DNA from: Phenylobacterium sp.
Lineage (GTDB): Bacteria; Pseudomonadota; Alphaproteobacteria; Caulobacterales; Caulobacteraceae
Length of the DNA: 64,000 nt
Assembly (NCBI RefSeq): GCF_022402485.1
Contig: NZ_JAKRSA010000009.1
Span: 124,001-188,000, forward strand
Direction: 5' to 3'
Under the pieces are notes generated by a model. The model searched no databases. It saw only the letters and a program-made list of their open reading frames with translations, and had not been told where the DNA came from. Each line of letters starts with the position of its first letter. The stretch's first letter is position 1. Shown in pieces: positions 17,034 to 26,016 of the stretch. The position numbers and the translations under genes were made by a program.

Positions 17034-17594
17034 ATGTCCAAAAATGTCGCAGATCTGATTGCCCAACAGGAGTCTGAGTACTCTCTTTTCGCCGAAGCTC
17101 TAGGTCGCGCGCTAACCCGCTGGGCATCCGTTGAATGGGCGCTTGGCGCGGTCTTTTGGCGCAGCCTTGGCTGCCCCAACAGAGACGCCACCGCCGCCGC
17201 ATTTTTTGCCGTGAACTCGTTTCACGCCAAACTGCAAATGACGCACGCCGCAATGACGGTACGATACGCTGGAACGCCCGTTGAAGGGGTGTGGCGAACA
17301 GTCTACAATAAGCTGCCAGGAAAAGCCGAGATAAGAAATAAAATCGCACACTCGGCTTGCACATATGATCGACGGCGAAAGAAGGGCTCTCGAACCTTCC
17401 TTGATATAGACCTATACAAAATTTCATCGCACGAGCGATACACTGGAAAGCTGCGATCAAAACTTGCAGCAGCAGACCTGCTCGCAATTGAAGACAACTT
17501 TAAGCGCCTTGTGACCGATGACCTGTTCGGCGTTGAGTGGGCTATGGAACAGCACGACGAACGACGGCCTCCAACATCTCACGAACAAGCATGA
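17034..17594 (+). CDS. Hypothetical protein with HEPN-like RNKIAH motif
   Basis: This 186-aa protein begins MSKNVADLIAQQESEYSLFA (ATG 17034; a TTG 9 codons upstream is less likely). It is predicted all-helical. The central EIRNKIAHSACTYD stretch resembles the R-N-K-x-x-H motif of HEPN-type and related helical proteins, some of which are RNases in defence or toxin systems. I cannot assign it to a named family. Its base composition is more AT-rich than the neighbours, and it sits between an IS remnant and the cbb3 operon, so it is probably acquired. Confidence 0.6.
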   Translation: MSKNVADLIAQQESEYSLFAEALGRALTRWASVEWALGAVFWRSLGCPNRDATAAAFFAVNSFHAKLQMTHAAMTVRYAGTPVEGVWRTVYNKLPGKAEIRNKIAHSACTYDRRRKKGSRTFLDIDLYKISSHERYTGKLRSKLAAADLLAIEDNFKRLVTDDLFGVEWAMEQHDERRPPTSHEQA

Positions 17595-17721
17595 AGTCAG
17601 CGCGCGACGAGTCGTAGCGGGAAAAGCCTGACCGCCAAAAAACATCGGCAGCCGCCTCCACCATCTCCTCAATGATTTCACACGCCTGGAACGCGCTCGA
17701 ATCATGGGCCGGGTCAGGCAT
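17542..17721 (-). CDS. Small hypothetical protein, antisense overlap with the HEPN-like gene
   Basis: The minus strand has an uninterrupted 59-codon frame, beginning MPDPAHDSSAFQACEIIEEM and ending EAVVRRAVP. It has an acidic helical composition (EIIEEMVEAAADVFWRSGFS). Its 3' end overlaps the 3' end of the HEPN-like gene by 53 nt. Codon use looks like coding DNA, but no ribosome-binding site stands out, so the gene is tentative. Confidence 0.4.
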   Translation of the reverse strand: MPDPAHDSSAFQACEIIEEMVEAAADVFWRSGFSRYDSSRADFMLVREMLEAVVRRAVP

Positions 17722-17809
17722 GCTTAGTTATGCATGAAACTGCCTGAGATCGTCAAGAACAAAACCCGAACATGCGGTCAGGGGCCACCCCCGAAGGTCA
17801 CCGCTCGGG

Positions 17810-18064
17810 CTAGCGCGCGGTCCTGCCCCTTAGCCTGCGAAGGCCTTCCGGCACCAAAAGCACCGCGCCGGCCAGGGCGAACAGGGGTGCAGCATAGCAG
17901 GCGGCGCAGTGGAGCACCGGCCCCTCACCGCAGATGGCGCCATAGAGCGCGGCGGTCGAGCGGGCATGCAGCCAGGCGTATTCGGCGCTGAGCGCTGCGG
18001 CGACCCAGGCCGAAACGCCTGCGATGCTCCGGGTTTCGCCTTGGGTCAGGAAGGACGCACGCAT
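17810..18064 (-). CDS. Small membrane protein divergent from ccoN
   Basis: This 84-aa protein starts at ATG 18064, preceded by AGAGGAG with ideal spacing. It has two probable membrane helices (AGVSAWVAAALSAEYAW and AAPLFALAGAVLLVP). Between them lies a Cys/His cluster, CGEGPVLHCAAC, that could bind a metal or heme. The FNR/FixK-like box (18114-18127) lies 50 nt upstream and could control it together with ccoN. I do not recognise a named family; a role linked to the oxidase is inferred from position. Confidence 0.65.
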   Translation of the reverse strand: MRASFLTQGETRSIAGVSAWVAAALSAEYAWLHARSTAALYGAICGEGPVLHCAACYAAPLFALAGAVLLVPEGLRRLRGRTAR

Positions 18065-18113
18065 GAACAGACTCCTCTTTGCCCCTTGATCGCCAGCCCT
18101 GAACGCCGGGGCC

Positions 18114-18127
18114 TTGAGATGGATCAA
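18114..18127. promoter_or_regulatory. FNR/FixK-type box (TTGA-N6-TCAA)
   Basis: TTGAGATGGATCAA matches the FNR/FixK consensus TTGAT-N4-ATCAA in all but one position. It lies 62 nt before the ccoN ATG and 50 nt before the divergent small membrane gene. In Caulobacter and rhizobia, FixK controls cbb3 oxidase operons under low oxygen. Confidence 0.85.
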
Positions 18128-18188
18128 AGCCCATGGAACCCGGGCGGGTCAGAGGTGATCGGTCTTTCGCACCGAGTCGCTGGGGAAA

Positions 18189-19838
18189 ATGAATCATTCA
18201 ATCACCGAGCCGGATCGAGCGCCCCTGGACGCCATCCTGCTCTACGTCTTTGTGGGGCTCGCAGCCCTCGGGGCGATATTTGCGACGGCGTTTTCAGATG
18301 ATCGTCTGTTCCGCTTCCATGGTTATCTGCTGATCGGCGCCTTCACGGTCGCCTTTGCACTGATGACCGTCGCCTTGAGTTCTGGGCGGCTGCACAGCGC
18401 CCAGGAGCGTTATGCCGACGGGGTGATCCGCGCCGGGGTGATCGCCACCATGTTCTGGGCGGTCGTCGGCCTCTTGGTGGGGGTGGTGATCGCCGCCCAG
18501 CTGGCCTGGCCCAGCATCATGTATTTCCCCGAGCACGGCTGGCTGAACTTCGGGCGTCTGCGCCCCCTTCACACCTCTGGTGTGATCTTCGCGTTCGGCG
18601 GCAACGCCCTGATCGCCACCTCATTCTATGTGGTGCAGCGGACCAGCAAGGCCCGCCTGGCCGGTGGTGCCTGGCCCTGGTTCGTCTTCTGGGGCTACCA
18701 GCTGTTCATCGTTCTGGCCGCCACGGGCTACCTGGCCGGCATCACCCAGAGCCGCGAATATGCTGAGCCGGAATGGTATGTGGATCTGTGGCTGACAATT
18801 GTCTGGGTCGCCTATCTGCTGGTGTTCCTCGGCACGCTCTGGAAGCGCAAAGAGCCCCACATCTATGTGGCCAACTGGTTCTATCTGGCCTTCATCGTCA
18901 CCATCGCCCTCCTGCATGTGATCAACAACCTGGCCATGCCGGTCGGGGCCCTGCATCACCGCAGCTACTCCCTGTTTGCCGGTGTCCAGGACGCCCTGAC
19001 CCAGTGGTGGTACGGCCACAATGCGGTGGGCTTCTTCCTGACCGCAGGCTTCCTGGGGATGATGTACTACTTCGTGCCCAAGCGCGCGGAGCGGCCGGTC
19101 TATTCGTACCGCCTCTCCATCGTCCACTTCTGGTCGCTGATCTTCATCTACATCTGGGCGGGCCCGCACCACCTCCATTACACGGCTCTGCCGCAGTGGA
19201 CCCAGACGCTCGGCATGACCTTCTCGATCATGCTCTGGATGCCGTCCTGGGGGGGCATGATCAACGGCCTGATGACGCTCTCGGGCGCCTGGGACAAGCT
19301 GCGCACCGATCCCGTGATCCGGATGATGGTGGTGGCCATCGCCTTCTACGGCATGTCGACCTTCGAGGGTCCGCTCATGTCGATCCGGGCGGTCAACTCC
19401 CTGTCCCACTATACGGACTGGACCATTGGCCACGTGCATTCTGGCGCCCTGGGCTGGGTCGGCTTCATCAGCTTCGGGGCGATTTACTGCCTCGTGCCGT
19501 GGCTGTGGAAGAAAGACCGACTGTATTCGAACCAGCTGGTGGAGTGGCACTTCTGGATCGCGACCACCGGCATCCTTCTCTACATCTGCGCCATGTGGGT
19601 TTCCGGCATCATGGAAGGCCTGATGTGGCGCGAATACACGCCCCAAGGCTTCCTCGCCAACTCCTTCGTCGAAACCGTGGCGGCCAAGCACGTGGAGAAC
19701 GTCATCCGCATGGTGGGTGGCCTCATGTACCTCGCTGGCGCCCTGATCATGTCCTACAACCTGTGGCGAACGGTCCGCCTGCCGAGCCCTGCCTCGGCGG
19801 CAGCGACCCCCGCCCCTGCGCTGATACCGGCCGAGTAA
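18189..19838 (+). CDS. ccoN: CcoN (FixN), cbb3-type cytochrome c oxidase subunit I
   Basis: This is the catalytic subunit of the high-affinity cbb3 oxidase, carrying heme b and the heme b3-CuB centre. The 549-aa protein has about 12 membrane helices. Typical blocks include ARVxTxxSRP-like [20 protein letters not shown] with a heme-b histidine, [16 protein letters not shown], the [15 protein letters not shown] block with CuB histidines, and [14 protein letters not shown] with the heme ligands. The family lacks the classical D- and K-channel Glu, as expected. It is first in a ccoNOQP-GHIS operon and follows an FNR/FixK box. It carries an Ala/Pro-rich C-terminal tail. Confidence 0.97.
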   Translation: MNHSITEPDRAPLDAILLYVFVGLAALGAIFATAFSDDRLFRFHGYLLIGAFTVAFALMTVALSSGRLHSAQERYADGVIRAGVIATMFWAVVGLLVGVVIAAQLAWPSIMYFPEHGWLNFGRLRPLHTSGVIFAFGGNALIATSFYVVQRTSKARLAGGAWPWFVFWGYQLFIVLAATGYLAGITQSREYAEPEWYVDLWLTIVWVAYLLVFLGTLWKRKEPHIYVANWFYLAFIVTIALLHVINNLAMPVGALHHRSYSLFAGVQDALTQWWYGHNAVGFFLTAGFLGMMYYFVPKRAERPVYSYRLSIVHFWSLIFIYIWAGPHHLHYTALPQWTQTLGMTFSIMLWMPSWGGMINGLMTLSGAWDKLRTDPVIRMMVVAIAFYGMSTFEGPLMSIRAVNSLSHYTDWTIGHVHSGALGWVGFISFGAIYCLVPWLWKKDRLYSNQLVEWHFWIATTGILLYICAMWVSGIMEGLMWREYTPQGFLANSFVETVAAKHVENVIRMVGGLMYLAGALIMSYNLWRTVRLPSPASAAATPAPALIPAE

Positions 19839-19848
19839 GGGGGTTCTG

Positions 19849-20592
19849 GTGAAAAACATCTGGAAAAAACACGGCGTTCTGGAACGCAAATCCCTCCTCC
19901 TGACCGTCTCCATTCTTGTGGTGGTCTCGGTGGGCGGCCTGGTGGAGATCGCTCCGCTCTTCTACCTGGAGAGCACCATCGAGAAGGTGAAGGGCGTTCG
20001 TCCCTACACCCCCCTCGAGCTGGCGGGCCGGGACATCTACATCCGCGAGGGATGCTACAACTGCCACTCGCAGATGATCCGGCCGCTGCGCGACGAGGTG
20101 GAGCGCTACGGGCACTACAGCCTCGCCGCCGAGAGCATGTACGACCACCCCTTCCAATGGGGATCCAAGCGCACGGGGCCAGACCTCGCCCGGGTGGGGG
20201 GCAAGTACTCTGACGACTGGCATCGTGATCACCTGATCGATCCGCGCTCTGTGGTGCCGGAGTCGGTCATGCCGCCCTACGCCTTCCTGGCCGGTCGTCA
20301 GCTGGAGCAGAAGGACATCGAGGCCAAGCTCTGGGCCATGACCAAGGTGGGCGTCCCCTACACCCAGGACATGATCGACAACGCCAAGACCGACCTGCAG
20401 ACCCAGGCCGATCCCTTCGCCCCAGCCCGTGACTTCAAGGGCCGGTATGGCGATGCGGTCCTGCAGCGGGACTTCGACGGCGACCCCAGCCGACTGACCG
20501 AAATGGACGCCCTGATCGCCTACATGCAGATGCTCGGCACCCTCGTCGACTTCTCCACCTATCAGGCCGAAGCCCCGGAGAACCTGCGATGA
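19849..20592 (+). CDS. ccoO: CcoO (FixO), cbb3 oxidase monoheme cytochrome c subunit
   Basis: This membrane-anchored cytochrome c (247 aa) passes electrons to CcoN. It has one N-terminal membrane helix ([20 protein letters not shown]) and a single CxxCH site, C69-Y-N-C72-H73, in [20 protein letters not shown]. It starts with GTG at 19849, a few bases after the ccoN stop, and its stop overlaps the ccoQ start (ATGA). Confidence 0.97.
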   Translation: MKNIWKKHGVLERKSLLLTVSILVVVSVGGLVEIAPLFYLESTIEKVKGVRPYTPLELAGRDIYIREGCYNCHSQMIRPLRDEVERYGHYSLAAESMYDHPFQWGSKRTGPDLARVGGKYSDDWHRDHLIDPRSVVPESVMPPYAFLAGRQLEQKDIEAKLWAMTKVGVPYTQDMIDNAKTDLQTQADPFAPARDFKGRYGDAVLQRDFDGDPSRLTEMDALIAYMQMLGTLVDFSTYQAEAPENLR

Positions 20593-20768
20593 GCGCCCTG
20601 TCCTATGAAACAGTAGCGCGGTTCGCCCAGCAGGGCGGCACCCTCTACTTCGCCGCGATCTTCGCCGTCGCCGTGGCCTACGCCCTATGGCCCCGAAATG
20701 GCGAGGTTTTCCGCCGCGCCGCGATGCTGCCCCTCGAAAAGGATGAGGACGACAATGTCCAAGCGTGA
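20589..20768 (+). CDS. ccoQ: CcoQ (FixQ), small cbb3 oxidase subunit
   Basis: This 59-aa protein has a single membrane helix ([18 protein letters not shown]) and a charged tail ([10 protein letters not shown]), the CcoQ pattern. CcoQ helps stabilise the oxidase complex. Its start overlaps the ccoO stop by 4 nt and it overlaps the ccoP start by 14 nt. It is easily missed by size filters. Confidence 0.93.
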   Translation: MSALSYETVARFAQQGGTLYFAAIFAVAVAYALWPRNGEVFRRAAMLPLEKDEDDNVQA

Positions 20769-21621
20769 GACCGACGAGATCACGGGCGTCGAGACCACGG
20801 GCCATGAATGGGATGGCATCAAGGAACTCGACAACCCCCTGCCGCGCTGGTGGCTCTGGGTGTTTTACGCCAGCGTGGCTTTCGCCCTCGTCTATTGGGT
20901 GCTGATGCCGGCCTGGCCGGGGATCAACGGCTACACCAAGGGCATCAGGGGTCATTCCGACCGGGCCCAGGTGGCCCAGCAACTGGAGACCCTGCGGGAG
21001 GTCCGCGGCGAAGGTGCCGCTCGCCTGACCAATGCCACCCTGCAGGAAATCGAAGCCGATCCCGCGCTCCAGCAGTACGCCATGGCCGTGGGTCAGTCGG
21101 TGTTCGGCGACAACTGCGCCACCTGCCATGGCGTCGGCGGGGGTGGGGCCAAGGGTTATCCCAACCTGCTGGATGACATCTGGCTCTGGGACGGCAGCCT
21201 GGATGGAATCCATCACACCCTGCAGGTGGGAATCCGCTCTGGGGAACCGGGCGCGCGCTTCTCCCAGATGCCCGCCTTTGGCCGTGACCAGCTCCTGACC
21301 TCAGCCCAGATCAACGATCTGACCGACCTGGTCCTCGTCATGTCGGGTCAGGATGGCGACCGAGCCGCCGCAGATCGGGCGCGTCCGATCTACGCCGAGC
21401 AGTGCGTCTCCTGTCATGGGGTCACCGGCCTTGGCGATCCCGCCCAGGGTGCGCCGAACCTGACGGACGCCGAGTGGCTTTATGGCGACTCCCGCGAGGA
21501 GATCCGCACCCAGATCTGGGCCGGCCGCAATGGCGTCATGCCTGCCTGGGCGGGACGCTTTGACGATGAGACGCTCAAGGCCCTGGCCGTCTACGTCCAT
21601 GCCAATGCCGGCGGACGCTAG
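20755..21621 (+). CDS. ccoP: CcoP (FixP), cbb3 oxidase diheme cytochrome c subunit
   Basis: This 288-aa subunit carries two c-type hemes that accept electrons from cytochrome c or the bc1 complex. It begins [20 protein letters not shown], as CcoP does, with a membrane helix near residues 33-52 (WLWVFYASVAFALVYWVLMP). The heme motifs are C121-ATC-H125 and C216-VSC-H220. The start codon at 20755 lies within the end of ccoQ. Confidence 0.96.
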   Translation: MSKRETDEITGVETTGHEWDGIKELDNPLPRWWLWVFYASVAFALVYWVLMPAWPGINGYTKGIRGHSDRAQVAQQLETLREVRGEGAARLTNATLQEIEADPALQQYAMAVGQSVFGDNCATCHGVGGGGAKGYPNLLDDIWLWDGSLDGIHHTLQVGIRSGEPGARFSQMPAFGRDQLLTSAQINDLTDLVLVMSGQDGDRAAADRARPIYAEQCVSCHGVTGLGDPAQGAPNLTDAEWLYGDSREEIRTQIWAGRNGVMPAWAGRFDDETLKALAVYVHANAGGR

Positions 21622-21629
21622 GAGCCCCC

Positions 21630-23138
21630 ATGACCGTCGTCATCGATCGCACCAAACCCCCGGAAGGCGACCCGGCCCCCAAGGGGCCGAAGTCCGCCGC
21701 CGCGCGGGCGCGGGGCCAGGGCGACGCCGGCGGCGGACTTTATAAGCCCCGCGCGCAGATCTACCCCAAGCTGGTCCAGGGCCGCTGGAGGAACATCAAG
21801 TGGCTCCTGCTGGTCCTCACCCTGGCCGTCTACTACATCACTCCCTGGATCCGTTGGGATCGCCCCGGCGACCTGCCGGACCAGGCAGTGCTCGTCGATT
21901 TCGCCGGGCGGCGGTTCTACTTCTTCTTCATCCAGCTCTGGCCTCAGGAGGTCTACTTCATCACCGGCCTGCTGGTGATCGCAGCGCTGGCCCTGTTCCT
22001 GACCTCGGCCCTGTTTGGCCGGCTGTGGTGCGGCTATGCCTGTCCGCAGACGGTCTGGACTGACCTCTACATCTATATCGAGCGGATGTTCGAGGGCGAC
22101 CGCAATGCCCGCATGAAGCTCGACGCCGCGCCCATGTCGGTGAACAAGGCCTGGCGCAAGGGGGGCAAGCACGCGACGTGGCTGGCGGTGGCCTTTGGCA
22201 CGGGCGGTGCCTGGATCTTCTATTTCCATGACGCCCCGAGCCTGCTGCGGGGCTTCTGGATCGGTCAGGCGCCCATGACCGCCTATGTCTCCTGCGCCAT
22301 CCTGACCTTCACCACCTACATCCTGGCCGGGACCATGCGCGAGCAGGTCTGCATCTATATGTGCCCCTGGCCGCGGATCCAGGGTGCCATGCTCGACCAG
22401 CACTCGCTGCAGGTCACCTACCGCTTTGACCGGGGCGAGCCCCGGGGGCCGCATAAGAAGGGGGCCACCTGGGAAGGCCGCGGCGACTGCATCGACTGCA
22501 ACGCCTGCGTCGTGGTCTGCCCCATGGGCATCGACATCCGCAACGGCTCCCAGCTGGAGTGCATCAACTGCGGTCTCTGCGTCGACGCCTGTGACGAGAT
22601 CATGGTCAAGATCGACAAGCCCAAGGGCCTGATCGCCTACGACACCGACTCCGCCGTGGCCGCCCGGGCCTGTGGGGAGACGCCGACCTACAAGCTGGTT
22701 CGGCCGCGCACGCTTTACTATGCCGGTGCCCTGGCCCTGGTCGGCGGCCTGACCCTGTGGGGCCTGTCGACCCGCAGTCCAATTGACGTTCACGTCCTGC
22801 GCGATCGCAATCCGACCTTTGTGCGGATGCAGGATGGGGATGTCCGCAATGGCTACACCTTGAAGATCGCCAATCGGACGTTCGAACCGATGACCGCCCA
22901 GGTCGCCTTCAGCGGCGTCACCGGCGTGCAGATCAAGACGCCCGGGGTCGAGATCACCCAAGGCCCGGCAACCTTGGTCGTCGAGCCGAACCAGGTCCGG
23001 ACCGTCAGAGTGTTTGTGACCGCGCCGCGCGAGGCCCTGCCTCAGGCCAACATGCCGGCCACCTTCACCGTCAAAGCCGCCGGAGCAACTCAGGCGGTTG
23101 AAACCACCTTCCTCTCTGGAGCCGCGAACGCGCGATGA
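21630..23138 (+). CDS. ccoG: CcoG (FixG/RdxA), Fe-S membrane protein for cbb3 assembly
   Basis: CcoG is a membrane protein with two 4Fe-4S clusters, thought to reduce copper for insertion into cbb3 oxidase. The 502-aa protein has about five membrane helices and the conserved LFGRLWCGYACPQTVWTDLY block. A ferredoxin domain follows (CIDCNACVVVCPMGID and CINCGLCVDACDE), and the C-terminus is Ig-like. It begins 8 nt after ccoP. A CcoG C-terminal immunoglobulin fold is visible as beta-rich sequence from about residue 390. Confidence 0.95.
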   Translation: MTVVIDRTKPPEGDPAPKGPKSAAARARGQGDAGGGLYKPRAQIYPKLVQGRWRNIKWLLLVLTLAVYYITPWIRWDRPGDLPDQAVLVDFAGRRFYFFFIQLWPQEVYFITGLLVIAALALFLTSALFGRLWCGYACPQTVWTDLYIYIERMFEGDRNARMKLDAAPMSVNKAWRKGGKHATWLAVAFGTGGAWIFYFHDAPSLLRGFWIGQAPMTAYVSCAILTFTTYILAGTMREQVCIYMCPWPRIQGAMLDQHSLQVTYRFDRGEPRGPHKKGATWEGRGDCIDCNACVVVCPMGIDIRNGSQLECINCGLCVDACDEIMVKIDKPKGLIAYDTDSAVAARACGETPTYKLVRPRTLYYAGALALVGGLTLWGLSTRSPIDVHVLRDRNPTFVRMQDGDVRNGYTLKIANRTFEPMTAQVAFSGVTGVQIKTPGVEITQGPATLVVEPNQVRTVRVFVTAPREALPQANMPATFTVKAAGATQAVETTFLSGAANAR

Positions 23139-23635
23139 GCCTCATGGACAAAGCTGACGGCGACCGCGAGGGCGGGTTCCAGATTCGCGGCTGGCACGTG
23201 CTGGTGGCCATGATCGCCTTCTTCGGGGTCATCGCCTCGGTGAATGCGGTGTTCATCACCGCGGCCCTTCGCACCTATCCGGGTGAGGTCTCGGTGACCC
23301 CCTACGAGGATGGGCTGGCCCATAACGCCCGGCTGGCCCGCCAGGCCGCCCAGGCTGAACTCGGCTGGCGCGCCGCGGCCGGTGCCCAGGGCGACACTGT
23401 GACGCTACGCGTCCAGGATGCGACCGGTGCCCCGGTCCAGGATCTGACCCTCAGCGGACAACTGCGTCGCCCGGCCACCGCCGCGGGCACCCTGACCCCC
23501 CGCTTCCAGGAGACCGAGCCTGGTCTCTATGTGGCCCAACTGGGGGGCGTGACCGGCGTCTGGGATCTGAGTTTCCAGGCCCAGAACGCCAAGGGGCAAC
23601 TGTTTGAAGGCGAGCGTAGACTCACATGGCCCTGA
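23135..23635 (+). CDS. ccoH: CcoH (FixH), cbb3 oxidase assembly protein
   Basis: This 166-aa single-helix membrane protein is needed for early assembly of cbb3 oxidase. The N-terminal helix (WHVLVAMIAFFGVIASVNAVF) is followed by a TYPGEV motif and a NARLARQAAQAELGWRA stretch, as in FixH proteins, then a beta-rich periplasmic domain. It overlaps ccoG by 4 nt and the next gene by 10 nt, so the operon is tightly coupled. Confidence 0.92.
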   Translation: MSLMDKADGDREGGFQIRGWHVLVAMIAFFGVIASVNAVFITAALRTYPGEVSVTPYEDGLAHNARLARQAAQAELGWRAAAGAQGDTVTLRVQDATGAPVQDLTLSGQLRRPATAAGTLTPRFQETEPGLYVAQLGGVTGVWDLSFQAQNAKGQLFEGERRLTWP

Positions 23636-25806
23636 CCTACGACCTGGGGCGCGCGCCAGACCTGTCGGCCTTCCTGCGCAAGGACAAGGATGGGACCGCC
23701 AATCTGGACCTGCTGGTCAAGGGGGCCCGCTGTGCGGCCTGCATGTCCAAGATCGAAACCGCCATTGCAGGCCTCCCCGATGTGGCGGCGGCCCGACTGA
23801 ACCTCACAGAAGGCCGTCTCTCCGTGCGCTTTGGCGGTGCCCGGGGTGACGCCGGTCGGGTGATCGACACCCTGGACAAGCTCGGCTATCCGGCCACCCC
23901 GTTTGATCCAGCCAAGGCCATGGAGGCCCACGACAAGGAAAGCCGCCGGCTGATCCTGGCCCTGGCCGTGGCGGGCTTCGGGGCCGGAAACGCCATGATG
24001 TTCTCCGTCCCGGTATGGGCGGGTCTGTTTGGCCAGGAACTGGGACCAGCCACCCGCAGTGTGATGCTCTGGCTATCGGCCATCGTGGCCACCCCCTGCG
24101 CCCTCTATGCCGGTCTGCCGTTCTTTGAATCGGCCTGGAGGTCCTTGAAGGCGGGCCGGGCGAACATGGACGTGCCGATCTCCATCGGCGTGATCCTGAC
24201 CCTGTTCATCAGTTTCGTGGAGACCTTCCTGAACGGCCGCGACGCCTATTTCGACGCCGCCGTCTCGCTCTTGTTCCTGCTGCTGATCGGCCGCTGGCTG
24301 GATCACCGCCTAAGGGCCCGGGCCCGCAGTGCTGCTGCCGATCTTCTGGCCCTGCAGGCACCCGCAGCCACCGTCCTGGGAACCGATGGCCTGGAGCGGA
24401 TCAAGCCGCTCAGCGAAGTGGCGGTGGGCGACCGTATCCTGGTGAGGCCTGGCGAACGCATCCCGGTAGATGGCTTCGTCGAGGACGGGGTCTCTGAACT
24501 GGATAACGCCCTGCTCACCGGTGAGACCACGCCGGTCGACCTTCGACCGGGCGACACCTGCCGGGCGGGCTCGGTCAACCTGACCGGCCAGCTTCGGATC
24601 CTGGCCATCGCCCGGTCAGAAGACTCCGCCGTGGCCGCCATCGCCCGGCTGGTAGAGGCCGGTGCTCAGACCAAGTCGCTCTATGTTCGCCTCGCTGACA
24701 AGGCGGCCTCGATCTATGTCCCGGTGATCCATTCGATGGCCGCCCTGACCTTGTTCGGCGGGCTGGCCTATGGCCTTGGTCCGCGGGAATCCCTGCTGCG
24801 GGCCGCGGCCCTGCTGATCATCACCTGCCCCTGCGCCCTGGGTCTGGCGGTGCCGGCCGTGCAGATCACCGCCTCAGCCCGGCTGTTCCGCAAGGGTGTG
24901 CTGGTCAAGTCCGGCGCAGCCCTGGAGCGGCTGGCCGAAGTCGATCATGTGGTGTTCGACAAGACCGGCGTGTTGACCGAAGGTCGGCCTCGGCTGATCG
25001 AGGCACCCGCCAGCGCTATCGCCCTGGCCGCGCCCCTCGCCCGGACCTCAGCCCACCCCCTGGCCCGGGCCCTGGCGGCCCAGGCTGGTCCTGGCCCCCG
25101 GGCGACCGAAGTGATCGAAACCGCCGGACAAGGGGTCGAGGGCTTGATCGAGGGCCAGCGGGTGCGCCTGGGGCGCGCCAGCTTTGTCGGCCTTGAAGGA
25201 GTCCGCGCCGGGGACACCGAGCTCTGGTTCGCCAGTGAGGACGACACACCGATCAGGTTCCGGTTTTCGGACCAGTTGCGCCCAGATGCCGCACAGACCA
25301 TCGCCGACTTGCGGAGCCTGGGTCTGACTGTGGAGATCCTGTCTGGCGATCTGGAAGGTCCCGTATCCCGGGCGGCTCAGACCCTGCACGTCGACCATTG
25401 GCGGTCGGGTCAGACCCCGCAGGATAAGGCCGCGGCCATCGATGAACTCACCGCCCAGGGGCGCAAGGTCCTGATGGTTGGTGACGGACTGAATGACACC
25501 GCGGCCCTGGCCAAGGCCCATGCCGCCATGGCACCGGGCGGTGCCCTTGACGCCAGCCAGAACGCCGCCGACCTGGTGTTTTCCGGCAAGGCCCTATCTG
25601 CCGTGGCGGACTCCATCCGGGTGGCCCGCGCCGCACGCAGCCGAGCCCTGGAGAACTTCGGCTTCTCGGCGGTCTATAATGTGGGTGCGATCCCCTTGGC
25701 CATGCTGGGCTTCGTCAACCCGCTGATTGCGGCCCTGGCCATGTCGGGCTCGTCCCTGGTGGTGACCCTCAACGCCCTGCGGATGCATGGAGCTGGCAAA
25801 AACTGA
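23626..25806 (+). CDS. ccoI: CcoI (FixI), copper-exporting P1B-type ATPase for cbb3 assembly
   Basis: CcoI pumps copper across the inner membrane for insertion into CcoN. The 726-aa protein has an N-terminal heavy-metal domain with CAAC (GARCAACMSKIETAI), eight membrane helices, the metal-site CPCALGLAVP, the phosphorylation motif DKTGVLTEG, HP motif (SAHPLARAL), and hinge motif GDGLNDTAAL. The LTGETTPV actuator loop is present. It lies in the fixGHIS order, and its stop overlaps the ccoS start by one base. Confidence 0.96.
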   Translation: MALTYDLGRAPDLSAFLRKDKDGTANLDLLVKGARCAACMSKIETAIAGLPDVAAARLNLTEGRLSVRFGGARGDAGRVIDTLDKLGYPATPFDPAKAMEAHDKESRRLILALAVAGFGAGNAMMFSVPVWAGLFGQELGPATRSVMLWLSAIVATPCALYAGLPFFESAWRSLKAGRANMDVPISIGVILTLFISFVETFLNGRDAYFDAAVSLLFLLLIGRWLDHRLRARARSAAADLLALQAPAATVLGTDGLERIKPLSEVAVGDRILVRPGERIPVDGFVEDGVSELDNALLTGETTPVDLRPGDTCRAGSVNLTGQLRILAIARSEDSAVAAIARLVEAGAQTKSLYVRLADKAASIYVPVIHSMAALTLFGGLAYGLGPRESLLRAAALLIITCPCALGLAVPAVQITASARLFRKGVLVKSGAALERLAEVDHVVFDKTGVLTEGRPRLIEAPASAIALAAPLARTSAHPLARALAAQAGPGPRATEVIETAGQGVEGLIEGQRVRLGRASFVGLEGVRAGDTELWFASEDDTPIRFRFSDQLRPDAAQTIADLRSLGLTVEILSGDLEGPVSRAAQTLHVDHWRSGQTPQDKAAAIDELTAQGRKVLMVGDGLNDTAALAKAHAAMAPGGALDASQNAADLVFSGKALSAVADSIRVARAARSRALENFGFSAVYNVGAIPLAMLGFVNPLIAALAMSGSSLVVTLNALRMHGAGKN

Positions 25807-25961
25807 TGGGCATTATCCTGATCCTCGCCCCAATCTCGGTGGCCATCGGCCTGGCGGGGCTGGCCGCCTTCTGGTGGACCCTGCGCAACGGCCAGTACGA
25901 CGATCCCGCCGGCGATGCGGCCCGCATCCTCATGGACGACTCCGACAACCAGATTCACTAG
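25806..25961 (+). CDS. ccoS: CcoS (FixS), small cbb3 assembly protein
   Basis: This 51-aa protein has one membrane helix (ILAPISVAIGLAGLAAFWWT) followed by LRNGQYDDPAGDAARIL, the conserved FixS motif (GQYDDP). CcoS is needed for cofactor insertion into cbb3 oxidase. Its ATG shares one base with the ccoI stop (TGATG). It ends the fixNOQP-GHIS operon. Confidence 0.92.
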   Translation: MGIILILAPISVAIGLAGLAAFWWTLRNGQYDDPAGDAARILMDDSDNQIH

Positions 25962-26016
25962 GTCTCGCTCAGGTCAGACCACCGGACATCGGGTCTAGAG
26001 ACCAACGATCCTGGGC

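Noticed and set aside
18621-21216. Long minus-strand frames opposite ccoN, ccoO and ccoP
   Set aside because: The plus strand is fully taken by conserved cbb3 genes; minus products are compositionally biased shadows.
21618-22961. 447-codon minus-strand frame opposite ccoG
   Set aside because: Asp/Gly/His-rich shadow with no domain, while the plus strand carries the intact Fe-S motifs of CcoG.
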